Shown here piece after piece: positions 35,041 to 44,661 of a stretch of DNA of 48,976 bases. Numbering within the stretch: the stretch's first letter is position 1; each line of letters begins with the position of its first letter. A model generated the notes under the pieces. The model saw nothing but the letters and a program-made list of their open reading frames with translations, searched no databases and was not told the origin of the DNA. A program made the translations under genes and the position numbers. The DNA comes from an uncultured Alistipes sp. (GTDB lineage Bacteria > Bacteroidota > Bacteroidia > Bacteroidales > Rikenellaceae). The DNA is taken from the NCBI GenBank assembly GCA_944326855.1, contig CALVFO010000034.1, positions 1 to 48,976 of the forward strand, in the 5' to 3' direction.

Positions 35041-37233
35041 ATGTCCATGCTCAGGTTTAAAATGGTCGAAGAGGCCATTCAGCGCAAAGCGCTCGAAGTT
35101 CCCGCCCCCAAAGAGAGACCTTCGGAATTTTTCGGGAAGTACGTCTTTGATGACGAGAAAATGCGCAAATATTTACCGAATCAAACCTATCAGGCCCTGC
35201 GTCATACGATGCTCGATGGAACTCCCTTGCAGCGCAGTGTGGCCGACAGCATTGCGGCCGGCATGAAACAATGGGCCATGGACATGGGTGCCACCCATTA
35301 CACGCACTGGTTTCAGCCTTTGACCGGAGGAACGGCCGAAAAACATGATGCCTTTGTGGAAAAAGACGGTCGGGGAGGGGTCCTCGAAGAGTTTTCAGGG
35401 AAACTGCTGATCCAGCAGGAACCCGATGCTTCGAGTTTCCCCAGCGGAGGGATCCGCAATACCTTCGAAGCCCGCGGTTATTCGGCCTGGGATCCTACCT
35501 CACCCGCCTTTATCGTCGATACGACGCTGTGTATTCCGACGATTTTCATCGCCTATACCGGTGAGGCTCTGGACTATAAAGTGCCCCTGTTACGTTCGCT
35601 GGAAGCGGTGGATCGGGCTGCTACCGAGGTGTGTCGTTATTTCGATCCCAAGGTCAGTCGGGTATTTTCCTACCTGGGTTGGGAACAGGAATATTTTCTG
35701 GTGGATGAAAGCCTGTGGGCTGCCCGTCCGGATCTGATGCTGACCGGCCGTACGCTCATGGGGCATGAAAGCGCCAAAAACCAGCAGCTGGAAGATCACT
35801 ATTTCGGGGCTATCCCGACTCGGGTGATGGCCTTCATGAAAGACCTCGAATATGAATGTTGGAAACTGGGCATTCCCGTGAAAACCCGTCACAACGAAGT
35901 GGCTCCAAACCAGTTCGAATTGGCTCCGATTTTCGAAGAGACCAACCTGGCCAACGACCACAACCTGTTGTTGATGTCCATTCTCAAGAAGGTTTCCCGT
36001 CGTCACAGTTTCCGGGTGCTGTTGCACGAAAAGCCCTTTAAGGGCATCAACGGTTCCGGAAAACACAACAACTGGTCATTGGGTACCGACACCGGAGTCA
36101 ACCTGCTGTCGCCGGGGAAAACGCCTAAGGACAACCTTCAGTTCGTCACTTTCCTGGTCAATGTGATGATGGCCGTTTACAAACGCAACGGACTGCTCAA
36201 GGCCAGCATTTCGAGTGCGACCAACGCTCATCGACTGGGCGCCAACGAAGCGCCTCCTGCGATCATTTCGGTCTTTCTGGGCAGTCAGATTTCGGCCGTG
36301 CTGGAAAAAATCGAACACAGTGGCGGCAACGATCCGTTGATCTTCGACGACAAGTGCGGATTGAAAATGGAAGGGCTGACCCATATCCCCGAACTGTTGA
36401 TCGATAATACCGACCGCAACCGGACCTCTCCCTTTGCGTTTACCGGGAATCGTTTCGAATTCCGGGCGGTCGGTTCGTCGGAAAACTGTGCCGGAGCCAT
36501 GACGGTCCTCAATACGGCGGTCGCCGATCAGTTGCGCGATTTCAAGGCGGATTTGGAAGCCCGGCTTGCCGAAGGCGCCGAGTTGGAGACGGCCGTGTTC
36601 GGTTTGCTCGGCGAATACATCCGCACCTGCAAGGCGATCCATTTCGACGGCAATGGATACACCGATCAGTGGAAAGAAGAGGCTCGACGTCGGGGGTTGG
36701 ATTGCGTGAATTCGGTGCCGGAAATTTTCGATCAGTATCTGGAGGCTTCCAATGTCAAGATGTTTGCCCGCATGGGGGTATTGAATGAAAAAGAGCTGCA
36801 TGCCCGTGCCGAGGTGAAATGGGAAACCTACACCAAAAAGATTCAGATCGAAGCCCGGGTGTTGGGCGATCTGGCCTTGAATCATGTGCTGCCTGTGGCC
36901 TCCCGTTATGAAAGCCTGCTGCTGGATAAACTTTTCAAGATCAAAAGTCTCTTCTCCGGAGAGGTGAACGAACGCTTGTCGGCTCAGGATATGGCTCTGG
37001 TGGAAAAACTCTCCGAGCACATGAGCGAAATCCGCACCTTGACCTCCCGCCTGGTAGAGGCCCGCAAACAGGCCAACCGGATCGCGGAGGAACGAAGCAA
37101 GGCCATTGCCTATCATGATACGGTAGCCGCTTTGTTCGAACCGATTCGTTACCATATCGACAAGCTGGAGATGATCGTAGACAACGAAATGTGGCCGTTG
37201 CCGAAATACCGCGAGCTGTTGTTTATCCGATAA
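35041..37233 (+). CDS. glnN: Glutamine synthetase type III
   Basis: GSIII makes glutamine from glutamate, ammonia and ATP as a large dodecamer. The 730-residue length and order are typical. An N-terminal GSIII-specific region (FFGKYVFDDEKMRKYLP, THYTHWFQPLTGGTAEKHDAF) precedes the catalytic core with RHNEVAPNQFELAPIFEE, GINGSGKHNNWSLGT and NRTSPFAFTGNRFEFRAVGSSENCAGAM. A GSIII C-terminal helical region follows. It is a single-gene unit with its own promoter, a far-upstream inverted repeat, a structured leader and a terminator, consistent with nitrogen-responsive control. Confidence 0.96.
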   Translation: MSMLRFKMVEEAIQRKALEVPAPKERPSEFFGKYVFDDEKMRKYLPNQTYQALRHTMLDGTPLQRSVADSIAAGMKQWAMDMGATHYTHWFQPLTGGTAEKHDAFVEKDGRGGVLEEFSGKLLIQQEPDASSFPSGGIRNTFEARGYSAWDPTSPAFIVDTTLCIPTIFIAYTGEALDYKVPLLRSLEAVDRAATEVCRYFDPKVSRVFSYLGWEQEYFLVDESLWAARPDLMLTGRTLMGHESAKNQQLEDHYFGAIPTRVMAFMKDLEYECWKLGIPVKTRHNEVAPNQFELAPIFEETNLANDHNLLLMSILKKVSRRHSFRVLLHEKPFKGINGSGKHNNWSLGTDTGVNLLSPGKTPKDNLQFVTFLVNVMMAVYKRNGLLKASISSATNAHRLGANEAPPAIISVFLGSQISAVLEKIEHSGGNDPLIFDDKCGLKMEGLTHIPELLIDNTDRNRTSPFAFTGNRFEFRAVGSSENCAGAMTVLNTAVADQLRDFKADLEARLAEGAELETAVFGLLGEYIRTCKAIHFDGNGYTDQWKEEARRRGLDCVNSVPEIFDQYLEASNVKMFARMGVLNEKELHARAEVKWETYTKKIQIEARVLGDLALNHVLPVASRYESLLLDKLFKIKSLFSGEVNERLSAQDMALVEKLSEHMSEIRTLTSRLVEARKQANRIAEERSKAIAYHDTVAALFEPIRYHIDKLEMIVDNEMWPLPKYRELLFIR

Positions 37234-37249
37234 AGAGAAATCCGTGTAT

Positions 37250-37289
37250 CGAGGCGGAGCGACTTTTTGAAGACGCTCCGCCTCGTTTA
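37250..37289 (+). terminator. Terminator after glnN
   Basis: A perfect 12-bp stem (CGAGGCGGAGCG at 37250-37261, CGCTCCGCCTCG at 37274-37285) has a 12-nt loop and is followed by TTTAT. Confidence 0.85.
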
Positions 37290-37571
37290 TGTTCCACGCT
37301 ATGCGCATCGTATCGTTTTACAACCGCTTTCCAGCGAGGGGTGGGCCAAAGAACGAATACGGAGTCTGAGAATCGATTCCTCGGAAGCGTTTCTTTCTCA
37401 TGGCGGGTGTGGCCCGATTTTGGCAGGGTTCCGACAAGGCACTCGTGGAACGATGCAGGCTCTCGGGAAAAGGAAGCAGCTCCCAAAACGGTTTCACTTC
37501 GGTTGCCGTCGATTATCCCCGAAAACGTACGGGACAATTCGCCGGACAAAGCAACAATGCCTCAAAAAGTG
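37290..37571. other. Intergenic stretch with no recognised gene
   Basis: About 280 bp between the glnN terminator and the next promoter. Open frames run through it, including one continuous with the following gene, but none has family resemblance. The -7 box at 37572 argues that transcription of the next gene starts after it. I see no RNA gene or repeat here. Confidence 0.5.
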
Positions 37572-37579
37572 TATCTTTG
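37572..37579 (+). promoter_or_regulatory. -7 promoter box for the small membrane protein
   Basis: TATCTTTG exactly matches TAnnTTTG, 41 bp upstream of the ATG at 37620. It fixes the start of the downstream gene, because longer in-frame starts lie upstream of the promoter. Confidence 0.65.
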
Positions 37580-37619
37580 TAAGGGCGGGCATTCCCGCCC
37601 CGTTAATATTCTATCGGTT

Positions 37620-38063
37620 ATGCAAATCGACCCAGCACGCCCGAAACGATCGGGTTGGAAAAAAGTTCGCAACATCGTTTTGTTGGTTTTGTTGTTGATT
37701 TTGGCTGCCTTTGTAGGGATTCGTTACTATTTTCCGTATGGCGAAGGCGTGAAAACCGGACAACTCAATTTTGTGGTTTATAAAGGTTTTATTTTCAAAA
37801 CCTATGAGGGGAAGTTGATTCAGTCCGGATTCTGGTCGAATAAACCCGGCGGTATTCAATCCAATGAATTCGTTTTTTCGGTGACCGACCCGGCTCTGGC
37901 CGAACAATTGATGAGCATCGGCGGACAGGTCGTCGAACTACGCTATAAAGAGTATTTGGGGGCTTTGCCCTGGCGCGGATATTCCAAGTATATTGTGGAT
38001 GAGATCGTGAATATTCAACCCTCAGACACTTTCCAGCCTCTCGAAGAGCCCTCTTCCCATTGA
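37620..38063 (+). CDS. Small single-pass membrane protein, conserved in Bacteroidetes
   Basis: A 147-residue protein when started at the ATG at 37620, downstream of the consensus promoter. A basic N-terminus (PKRSGWKKVR) leads into one transmembrane helix (about 18-36). A compact extracytoplasmic domain follows: GVKTGQLNFVVYKGFIFKTYEGKLIQSGF, then FSVTDPALAEQL and VVELRYKEYLGALPWRGYSKYIV. Members of this family are sometimes labelled 6-phosphogluconate dehydrogenase in databases, but nothing here resembles that enzyme. The function is unknown. Confidence 0.75.
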   Translation: MQIDPARPKRSGWKKVRNIVLLVLLLILAAFVGIRYYFPYGEGVKTGQLNFVVYKGFIFKTYEGKLIQSGFWSNKPGGIQSNEFVFSVTDPALAEQLMSIGGQVVELRYKEYLGALPWRGYSKYIVDEIVNIQPSDTFQPLEEPSSH

Positions 38064-38112
38064 TCGGTTTTCGGTCTTTTTTCGGGGGCGCTTTCCGAAA
38101 TGTGGCACAGAC

Positions 38113-38676
38113 CTATCGCAAAGACCGGTGACAGGGGCAATCGACCAGATGATCGTCGACATAGCCGGTCGCTTGCAGGTAAGCGTAACAAATCGTGCTG
38201 CCGAAAAAACGAAATCCACGTCGTTTCAGATCCCGGCTGATGGCATCCGACAAAGGAGTGTGAGCCGGTATCTCGGCAAGGGTCTTCCATCGGTTGACGA
38301 TCGGTTTCCGATCGGGGAAAAACGACAGCAGGTAATTCCGGAAAGAGCCGTACTCCCTGCCGATTTCTAAAAACAGACGGGCATTTTCAATGGCTGCTTC
38401 CACCTTTTTTCGGTTACGGATAATGCCGGGATTCTGCATCAGGCATTCGACGTCCTGATCGGTATAGTGTGCGACCTGTACGGGATCGAAATTCGAAAAG
38501 GCGGCACGGTAATGTTCACGGCGCCTCAAAATGGTGAGCCAGCTCAGACCGGCCTGAGCACTTTCAAGAATCAGAAATTCGAATAAGGTACGCTCGTCAC
38601 GGACTTCCCGTCCCCATTCTTCGTCGTGATACCGGATATACAGCGGGTCGGTTCCACACCAACCGCATCGTTTCAT
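38113..38676 (-). CDS. tag: DNA-3-methyladenine glycosylase I
   Basis: Tag removes 3-methyladenine from alkylated DNA, the first step of base-excision repair. With the ATG at 38676 (MKRCGWCGTDPLYIRYHDEEWG) the product is 187 residues, the same length as the E. coli enzyme; a start at 38700 is possible. Zinc-snap ligands are the N-terminal Cys in RCGWCG and the C-terminal HLVDCPCH. YHDEEWG and QAGLSWLTILRRREHYRAAF form the base-binding pocket. A near-consensus -7 box, TACCTTAG, is on the minus strand at 38726-38733. The gene is divergent from the GH95 gene. Confidence 0.95.
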   Translation of the reverse strand: MKRCGWCGTDPLYIRYHDEEWGREVRDERTLFEFLILESAQAGLSWLTILRRREHYRAAFSNFDPVQVAHYTDQDVECLMQNPGIIRNRKKVEAAIENARLFLEIGREYGSFRNYLLSFFPDRKPIVNRWKTLAEIPAHTPLSDAISRDLKRRGFRFFGSTICYAYLQATGYVDDHLVDCPCHRSLR

Positions 38677-38810
38677 GCCGGTTTCGGAGTCATGAGTCAT
38701 ACTGTCGATACGGATATTTCGAGATCTAAGGTAGTCAATTCCCGGTGAGAGACCTTGAGCTCCGAGGATTTTTTTGTACTTTAGAGAAAATTTTCGAATA
38801 CAGTATCGGT

Positions 38811-41093
38811 ATGAAACGAGTGGTGATGAAAGGTTTGTGGATGATCTGTCCGTTGTTGATGTTGGGCTTTTCGGCTCAGGGTGCGAAAAACGACAACCCT
38901 CACAAAACATCCTTGAAGTTGTGGTATTCTCGCCCGGCGGAGGATTGGATGACCTCGGCCCTGCCCATCGGGAATGGTCGTATCGGCGCCATGATTTTCG
39001 GTGGAGTGGGGCAGGAACATATCCAGTTCAATGATAAAACCCTGTGGACCGGCAGCCGGAATGAAGGGGGCAATTATCAGAATTTCGGGGACATTTATCT
39101 GGATTTCGATCACCAAGGCTCTCCCAGCGAATATCATCGGGAACTCGATATCGAGCAAGCGATCGCCCGAACCCGTTATCGCATCGGACGCATCACATAT
39201 ACGCGGGAATATCTGGCCAGTTTTCCGGACGACGTAATTGCGGTCCGTTTGACGGCCGATAAACGGGGCAGTATCGGCTTTACATTACGCATGGTCGATG
39301 CGCATGAGGGAACGCAAAGAATCTCCGCGGAAGGTCAGCTCACGATTGCCGGCAAACTGGATGTACTGTCCTACGAAGCGCTGCTGTCGGTTGTCCCCGA
39401 AGGCGGTACGATGACCGCCACGGATACTTCCCTGCGCGTACAGGGAGCGAATGCCGTGACCCTATGGTTGAGCGCCGGTACCGATTACGATCCCAAAACC
39501 GAGGATTACCTGACTCGCCGCGACTGGCGGGCTGCCTTGCGCACGACCGATCAACAGGCACGTCAAAAAGGCTTCGAGGCCATCCGGACGGCGCATGTGG
39601 CAGACTACCGGGCCTTGTTCGATCGGGTCTCTTTATGGTTGGGCGATACGACCCCGCAACGTCCTACCGACGAACTGTTTGCCGCCTACAATGCCGGAGA
39701 ATACGATCCGGCGGCCGACGTACTCTATTTTCAGTACGGACGTTATCTAATGATTGCCTGCTCGCGGGCCGGGCTCGACTTGCCCTCCAATTTGCAGGGC
39801 TTGTGGAATAACAGCAACACCCCTCCCTGGCGTAGCGACATCCATTCGAACATCAATGTCCAGATGAATTATTGGCCGGCGGAGGTTACCAACCTGGCCG
39901 AGTGTCACGAACCGTTCATTCGTTATATTTACAACGAATCGCAGGTGCATGAATCCTGGCGGAAAATGGCTTCCGAACTGGAATGCGGCGGGTGGGCTCT
40001 CAAGACCCAGAACAATGTTTTCGGGTATTCGGATTGGAACTGGAATCGCCCGGCCAATGCCTGGTATTGCATGCATGTATGGGATCACTATCTGTTTAAT
40101 CCCGACAGCGATTATCTGGCTCGGACGGCCTATCCGATTCTGAAATCGGCCTGTGAGTTCTGGCTGGACCGACTGATTGTGGACGATGACGGGACCCTGG
40201 TCGCACCCAACGAATGGTCTCCCGAACACGGACCCTGGGAAAGTGGCATACCTTATGCACAACAATTGATTTGGGAACTGTTCAACAGCACGTTGCAGGC
40301 CGGGAAAATACTGGGCACGGATAACGAATTTATCGCATGGCTGGAGGATCGTTTCAACCGGCTGGACAAGGGGCTTGCCGTCGGTTCCTGGGGACAATTG
40401 CGGGAATGGAAACACCTGGAGGATGATCCCAAGGACCAGCATCGGCATGCTTCCCATTTGATCGGTTTGTATCCCGGTACATCCATTTCGCCGATGGGGA
40501 ACCGTCGGTATGCCGATGCGGCACGGGTTTCGCTCGAAGCTCGCGGCGATTTCGGAACGGGATGGAGCCGGGCCTGGAAAATCGCCTTCTGGGCCCGCTT
40601 GCTCGACGGCGATCATGCCCATCTGATTTTGCAAAACGCCATGACGCTGACCGATGCCCGGGGTGTGGTTTACACGACGGATAAGAACAGTGGAAGCGGT
40701 ATCTACGAAAATTTGTTCGATGCCCATCCTCCTTTCCAGATCGACGGCAACTTCGGAGCGACGGCCGGAATAGCCGAAATGCTCTTGCAAAGCCATAACC
40801 AGGAGTTGCATCTCTTAGCGGCCTTACCGACCGTATGGTCGGAAGGAGAAGTGAGGGGGCTTCGGGCCCGAGGCGGTTTCGAAGTCGACATGCGCTGGAC
40901 GGAGGGAGACCTGACAGAAGCCGAAATACGTTCCACGAAAGGCGGACCCTGTAAAATTCGCTGCCGGAAACCTTTTGGTTTGCAGGATGGATCCGCTCTC
41001 GCGCAACCCGATGAAACCGGCTATTATGTGCTGACGTTCCAAACCCTTCCCGGGGGGTCCTATCTCTTGAAAGCCGATACTCCGGAAAAGTAG
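38811..41093 (+). CDS. Glycoside hydrolase family 95 (alpha-L-fucosidase-type)
   Basis: A 760-residue exported enzyme (start at ATG 38811; signal peptide [24 protein letters not shown]). GH95 members are mainly inverting alpha-1,2-L-fucosidases, with some alpha-galactosidases. Hallmarks are the N-terminal beta-sandwich ([41 protein letters not shown]) and the (alpha/alpha)6 barrel with [17 protein letters not shown] (about 345), NEWSPEHGP (about 468) and [10 protein letters not shown] (about 643). A C-terminal sandwich ends the protein. The -7-like box TACTTTAG is at 38777-38784. No SusC/SusD or other glycosidase genes adjoin it, so it is an orphan enzyme, perhaps for mucin or milk-type fucosylated glycans. 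Confidence 0.93.
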   Translation: MKRVVMKGLWMICPLLMLGFSAQGAKNDNPHKTSLKLWYSRPAEDWMTSALPIGNGRIGAMIFGGVGQEHIQFNDKTLWTGSRNEGGNYQNFGDIYLDFDHQGSPSEYHRELDIEQAIARTRYRIGRITYTREYLASFPDDVIAVRLTADKRGSIGFTLRMVDAHEGTQRISAEGQLTIAGKLDVLSYEALLSVVPEGGTMTATDTSLRVQGANAVTLWLSAGTDYDPKTEDYLTRRDWRAALRTTDQQARQKGFEAIRTAHVADYRALFDRVSLWLGDTTPQRPTDELFAAYNAGEYDPAADVLYFQYGRYLMIACSRAGLDLPSNLQGLWNNSNTPPWRSDIHSNINVQMNYWPAEVTNLAECHEPFIRYIYNESQVHESWRKMASELECGGWALKTQNNVFGYSDWNWNRPANAWYCMHVWDHYLFNPDSDYLARTAYPILKSACEFWLDRLIVDDDGTLVAPNEWSPEHGPWESGIPYAQQLIWELFNSTLQAGKILGTDNEFIAWLEDRFNRLDKGLAVGSWGQLREWKHLEDDPKDQHRHASHLIGLYPGTSISPMGNRRYADAARVSLEARGDFGTGWSRAWKIAFWARLLDGDHAHLILQNAMTLTDARGVVYTTDKNSGSGIYENLFDAHPPFQIDGNFGATAGIAEMLLQSHNQELHLLAALPTVWSEGEVRGLRARGGFEVDMRWTEGDLTEAEIRSTKGGPCKIRCRKPFGLQDGSALAQPDETGYYVLTFQTLPGGSYLLKADTPEK

Positions 41094-41221
41094 TGGCTCG
41101 TATCCGGACAGGTCCGATCGTCGCCAAGGAAAAGGTGTTCTCTCCGATTTATGACGACGTCGGATCGAGGTGGTACAAAGGTTAAAACCCTCTTTATAAG
41201 AGTAAATGAAGTGTAAAACAT

Positions 41222-41269
41222 ATTCCGCATGAGAAGAGAGGAGGATTAATCATGCTGCGGAATGATTTT
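41222..41269 (+). terminator. Weak hairpin after the GH95 gene
   Basis: ATTCCGCA (41222-41229) and TGCGGAAT (41256-41263) pair perfectly with a long 26-nt loop, followed by GATTTTT. It is a plausible but weak terminator. It ends just before the ppa promoter box. Confidence 0.4.
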
Positions 41270-41274
41270 TAGCG

Positions 41275-41282
41275 TATCTTTG
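41275..41282 (+). promoter_or_regulatory. -7 promoter box for ppa
   Basis: TATCTTTG exactly matches TAnnTTTG, 44 bp upstream of the pyrophosphatase start at 41326. Confidence 0.65.
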
Positions 41283-41325
41283 AATCTGTATTATCCATTC
41301 TGTTTCGAAGGAGAAGGTTCGCTCC

Positions 41326-41994
41326 ATGAAACAGTCGTTTATTTTTGCTGATATGAATAAAATACGGACATTCAAGTCTCATCCCTGGCACGGAATCAGT
41401 CTGGGGGATCGCCTGCCCGAAGTCGTCACCTCGTTTATCGAGATGGTTCCGACCGATACGGTCAAATATGAAGTGGACAAACAGACCGGTTATCTCTCCA
41501 TCGATCGGCCTCAGAAATATTCCAACATCGTCCCCGCGTTGTATGGGTTCCTGCCCCGTACGTACAGTGCGGATCGGGTGGCCGAACTGACCAACATGCA
41601 ACTGGGACGCAATGATATTCAGGGAGATAACGACCCGATCGACATCTGTGTGTTGACCGAAAAGGATATCACCCATGGCGATATTATCGTCAAAGCTCGT
41701 CCGATCGGCGGTTTTCGGTTATTGGATCAGGATCGTGCCGACGACAAATTGATTGCCGTGTTGGAAAATGACGCCATATACAGTTCGTATCGGGACATCC
41801 ATGATGTTCCGCTGCAGATCATCGACCGTCTGGTGCATTATTTCACCACGTACAAAGACCTGCCCAGTGACCGCCATCCACGTTGTATTTTGGCTGCTAT
41901 CTACGGTGTGGAGACCGCCTACGATGTGATTGCCCGATCCATCGAAGACTACCAGACCTATGTGCAAAATGCATTACTGGAAGAGATGGAATAA
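41326..41994 (+). CDS. ppa: Inorganic pyrophosphatase, family I
   Basis: A 222-residue soluble pyrophosphatase that hydrolyses PPi released by biosynthesis. The metal-binding signature DNDPIDICVL (about 102-111) is intact, with KYEVDKQTGYLSIDRP upstream and the DRADDKLIAVL segment downstream. The start at 41326 has AAGGAGAAGG a few bases before it, unusual for this window, and is preferred over the internal ATG at 41356. It would compete with the PPi-dependent phosphofructokinase for its substrate. Its terminator overlaps the 3' end of the convergent nitroreductase gene. Confidence 0.94.
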   Translation: MKQSFIFADMNKIRTFKSHPWHGISLGDRLPEVVTSFIEMVPTDTVKYEVDKQTGYLSIDRPQKYSNIVPALYGFLPRTYSADRVAELTNMQLGRNDIQGDNDPIDICVLTEKDITHGDIIVKARPIGGFRLLDQDRADDKLIAVLENDAIYSSYRDIHDVPLQIIDRLVHYFTTYKDLPSDRHPRCILAAIYGVETAYDVIARSIEDYQTYVQNALLEEME

Positions 41995-42018
41995 CCTGCG
42001 GAAATACGAATGTTTGCA

Positions 42019-42062
42019 GATCCGGGTCACGTTCAGAGACGGTTGACCCGGATCGGTTTTTT
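42019..42062 (+). terminator. ppa terminator lying inside the nitroreductase 3' end
   Basis: GATCCGGGTCA (42019-42029) and TGACCCGGATC (42044-42054) are a perfect 11-bp stem followed by GGTTTTTT. The right arm and T-run encode, on the other strand, the last codons of the nitroreductase gene, whose stop is within the loop region at 42033. Confidence 0.85.
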
Positions 42063-42896
42063 ATCGATGTAACGGGGAAAACGGAACAAAGGCATTCCCA
42101 AAGCCATCCCGGCATGAATGCGTTCTTCGATTCCCAGAGCCTTTTCGAGTTGTCGGCTTTTGTCCTGTTGCAGGGCCGAGCATATAAAACCCGTATAAAA
42201 CTGACTGACCCCCAACGCTTCGGCCATTAAAGAGCCATTCTGATAGGCTAAATTGGAATCGGCGCTACCGAAACGATTACCGGCCGGCGTATGAATGAAC
42301 AACAAGGCTGTGGCCCCTCGCAAAATCAGGTCTTTGCCGCGTTCGTGTGCCGTAATCAGGCGATGGAAGGTCGGCAAATAGTGGTATGCGTCCGGGATCA
42401 GTTTTTTAATCAAAGGTTTCAGAAGGGGATTTTCCAGTTTTCTGACCAAACCCGCATAAATAGAGATCGTTATATCGCACACCTGTTTCAACTTTCGGGG
42501 GTCGGTGATCAACGTAAAACTCACTTCCTGTTTGTTGCTGGCCGTGGGAGCCCGATGGGCGGCTTCCAGGATTTGCTGCAAATAGGCTTCCGGAATGGGG
42601 CGAGATCCGAAAGCCCGATTCGATCGCCGTGCCCGACACAACAACGTGAAAGCCTCGGGGGAGGGAAGTTTCTGAGGGTCGATCGGATGAATCGTGTCGG
42701 CCGGAAAATCGGGATGAACCAGGGATTCCGTGGGACAAACGGCCACGCAATGACCACAGACGATGCAGTGAGACACATTCCTCAATTCGACAGGTGCACC
42801 GGGTTCGGACTGGGTGAAAATCTCCGACGGACATACCCGTATGCATCTGCCGCAACGGATACAGGTGCCGTCTTCGATATGAAGCGTGTTATTCAT
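42033..42896 (-). CDS. Nitroreductase with N-terminal 2[4Fe-4S] ferredoxin domain
   Basis: A 287-residue cytoplasmic flavoprotein. Two ferredoxin motifs (C12, C15, C18, C22 and C44, C47, C50, C54) feed electrons to an FMN-binding nitroreductase domain (about 85-270, starting RRSNRAFGSRPIPEAYLQQILEAAHRAPTASNKQ). Such fusions are common in anaerobes and reduce quinones, flavins or nitroaromatics; the substrate here is unknown. It is convergent with ppa and downstream of the MFS transporter gene (about 155 bp), possibly in one transcript. Confidence 0.92.
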   Translation of the reverse strand: MNNTLHIEDGTCIRCGRCIRVCPSEIFTQSEPGAPVELRNVSHCIVCGHCVAVCPTESLVHPDFPADTIHPIDPQKLPSPEAFTLLCRARRSNRAFGSRPIPEAYLQQILEAAHRAPTASNKQEVSFTLITDPRKLKQVCDITISIYAGLVRKLENPLLKPLIKKLIPDAYHYLPTFHRLITAHERGKDLILRGATALLFIHTPAGNRFGSADSNLAYQNGSLMAEALGVSQFYTGFICSALQQDKSRQLEKALGIEERIHAGMALGMPLFRFPRYIDKKPIRVNRL

Positions 42897-43051
42897 GATG
42901 GGAATGATTTAAAAGATTTGCTGGAGAATTGGAACGGATGATTGAATGGCGTTTCCCCTCGGGACGGGATTTCGAAATTCTCGTTGAAGCCCTGATTGAC
43001 CGAAACGATACGGATCGGAAACCTCCCGGACAAATGACGATCTTACAGTGA

Positions 43052-44251
43052 TTATCTGAGTCTGTTTTTCTCGAAATGAGGGCCCACTTTCAAGCGGAAA
43101 AACAGAGCGGAGACCACACAAAGACAGGCTCCGAACAGATAGGCGTGGTTGAACGTACTCACTTGTCCGATATAGCCTCCGATGAGCAGTCCGGCTCCGA
43201 TCCCGACATCCCAGGAAGTCAGGTAAGTCGAGGTGGCGGTTCCGCGCTGGTTGTGCGGAGCCAGGTTGACGAACAACGTATTGAAAGCCGGGAACATCGT
43301 GCCGAAACCGACTCCCAACAAAAAGGCGATACCGAAAAACAGATAACGTCCCAGATGAGGAAAATGATGCATCGCCCATTGACAGGATGCGAGCAGGAAG
43401 AAACATACGCACACCAGGTAAATTCCCAAGGAAATGACGGTGACGATACGACCTTTGTCCACCTGTTTTCCCGAAAAGATTCGGGATACGGCCATGCCGA
43501 CCGCCATCAACGTAAAAAAGAGACCTGTGCCGCTGAGAATGCCGATTTGCTTCGCATACATGGCCACGTAAGTGGTAGTCATGCCGTACGGAATCGAAAG
43601 CATCAAGAGGGCGATTCCGGCAGGAATGCCTTTGAGCAGGATGAAACGGTCCAGCGAGATCGGTTGACGTTTGACGGGGGCTTTGACCGGAGCGTGTACC
43701 AGACTGGCAAAAATCCATCCCAGTGCACAAGAGGCCAATGCAGCCAGAAACAGGGAATTGAAACTTACCCCGGCATCGTGCATGAAGAGTCCGACCATGG
43801 GTCCCACCGACATGGCCGTATTGTTGGCCAGTCCGTAATAACCGAGTCCCTCGCCGCGTCGTGACGAAGGCATGATGTCGATCACGACCGTATTCCCGGA
43901 TACGGTGACCGTTCCGAACGCAAATCCGTGAATGACGCGGAGTACGATAAACAGGGTCAGGGTCCCGGCTATCATGTAACCCGCGAATACGGTGGCGAAG
44001 AGAAAATATGCCAACAAATAGAGTGGTTTGCGGGCAAACGTATCGAGCAGATAGCCCGAAAACGGTCGGATCATCAAAGCAGCGATCGTATAACAGGAGA
44101 GGGCCATCCCCATAACGGCATGTTCGGTGTGCAGAACTTCCGTTAAAAAGAATGGCAGTACGGGCATTAACAGATAAAATCCGAAATACAGCAGGAAGTT
44201 GGCCGTTAGTATATAGCAGTAACTGGGGGTGATCAGGCGGTCTTTGGACAT
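43052..44251 (-). CDS. MFS transporter, drug-efflux-like
   Basis: A 399-residue, 12-helix major facilitator. Motif A-like loops are PFSGYLLDTFARKPLYLL (after helix 2) and FSGKQVDKGRIVTV (after helix 8). The helix-4/5 signature VLRVIHGFAFGTVTVSGNTVVIDIMPSSRRGEGLGYYGLA resembles YwoG/DHA-type exporters. The substrate is unknown. A consensus -7 box at 44369-44376 gives it a leader of about 110 nt. The nitroreductase gene follows on the same strand, so the pair may handle a toxic aromatic or quinone-like compound (inference). Confidence 0.88.
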   Translation of the reverse strand: MSKDRLITPSYCYILTANFLLYFGFYLLMPVLPFFLTEVLHTEHAVMGMALSCYTIAALMIRPFSGYLLDTFARKPLYLLAYFLFATVFAGYMIAGTLTLFIVLRVIHGFAFGTVTVSGNTVVIDIMPSSRRGEGLGYYGLANNTAMSVGPMVGLFMHDAGVSFNSLFLAALASCALGWIFASLVHAPVKAPVKRQPISLDRFILLKGIPAGIALLMLSIPYGMTTTYVAMYAKQIGILSGTGLFFTLMAVGMAVSRIFSGKQVDKGRIVTVISLGIYLVCVCFFLLASCQWAMHHFPHLGRYLFFGIAFLLGVGFGTMFPAFNTLFVNLAPHNQRGTATSTYLTSWDVGIGAGLLIGGYIGQVSTFNHAYLFGACLCVVSALFFRLKVGPHFEKNRLR

Positions 44252-44661
44252 ACGGATTCAATTTTAATTCGGAGCCCCAGTCAGCTCTGGAGACACAATC
44301 GCGGTCCTTGCTGATCGAGGTCATTGCCTTCGGTCGGTTCTTTCCCAACAGGGTCTCCGACCACGCAACAAAGGTAGGGGCTTTCCTCAAAAAAAGAGCG
44401 ATGAGCAGCCTCTAAAAATAAGAAATCGCTGTTGCTTCTGTCAGAACGTTCCCTGAGAGGGGGTATCGTGCCTTCCCGTTTTTTGCATGTGAAATGTCAC
44501 TTACTGAAGAGAGCCTCCCTGTTTTCCTGAAAACATTTTCGTTCGCATGCACACCGCGGTATGCCTCGAGACAACTATTTCTGCATCCGGCAGGATGGTA
44601 AGGTGAAATGGATTATGTCTCTGTGGGATGTACTTTCGGAATCGGCATCCCCCAACGTCAT
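44252..44661. other. Intergenic stretch: MFS leader and promoter, otherwise empty
   Basis: It contains the -7 box for the MFS gene and a leader of about 110 nt with short G/C-rich pairings (GAGC...GGGCTC near the gene) that match no riboswitch I recognise. It also holds a 7-bp-armed inverted repeat, TGTTTTCCTGAAAACA, at 44520-44535. No convincing gene is seen; open frames near 44560-44840 are antisense to the next gene. Confidence 0.5.
44369..44376 (-). promoter_or_regulatory. -7 promoter box for the MFS transporter
   Basis: On the minus strand this reads TACCTTTG, an exact TAnnTTTG match, about 118 bp upstream of the start at 44251. Confidence 0.6.

Noticed and set aside
37191-37619. N-terminal extension of the small membrane protein back to 37191
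   Set aside because: The extension overlaps the end of glnN, crosses its terminator and precedes an exact promoter box at 37572. The ATG at 37620 gives a sensible membrane-anchor N-terminus.
42909-44390. A 493-codon open frame on the minus strand
   Set aside because: It overlaps the MFS transporter almost entirely in another frame of the same strand. Its composition (Arg, His, Ser, Pro rich) shows no family motif, whereas the transporter frame has clear membrane helices and MFS motifs.
44520-44535. TGTTTTCCTGAAAACA as a possible parS site
   Set aside because: The outer arms TGTTT/AAACA match parS, but the invariant central CACGTG is absent. It may be an unrelated operator or chance palindrome.
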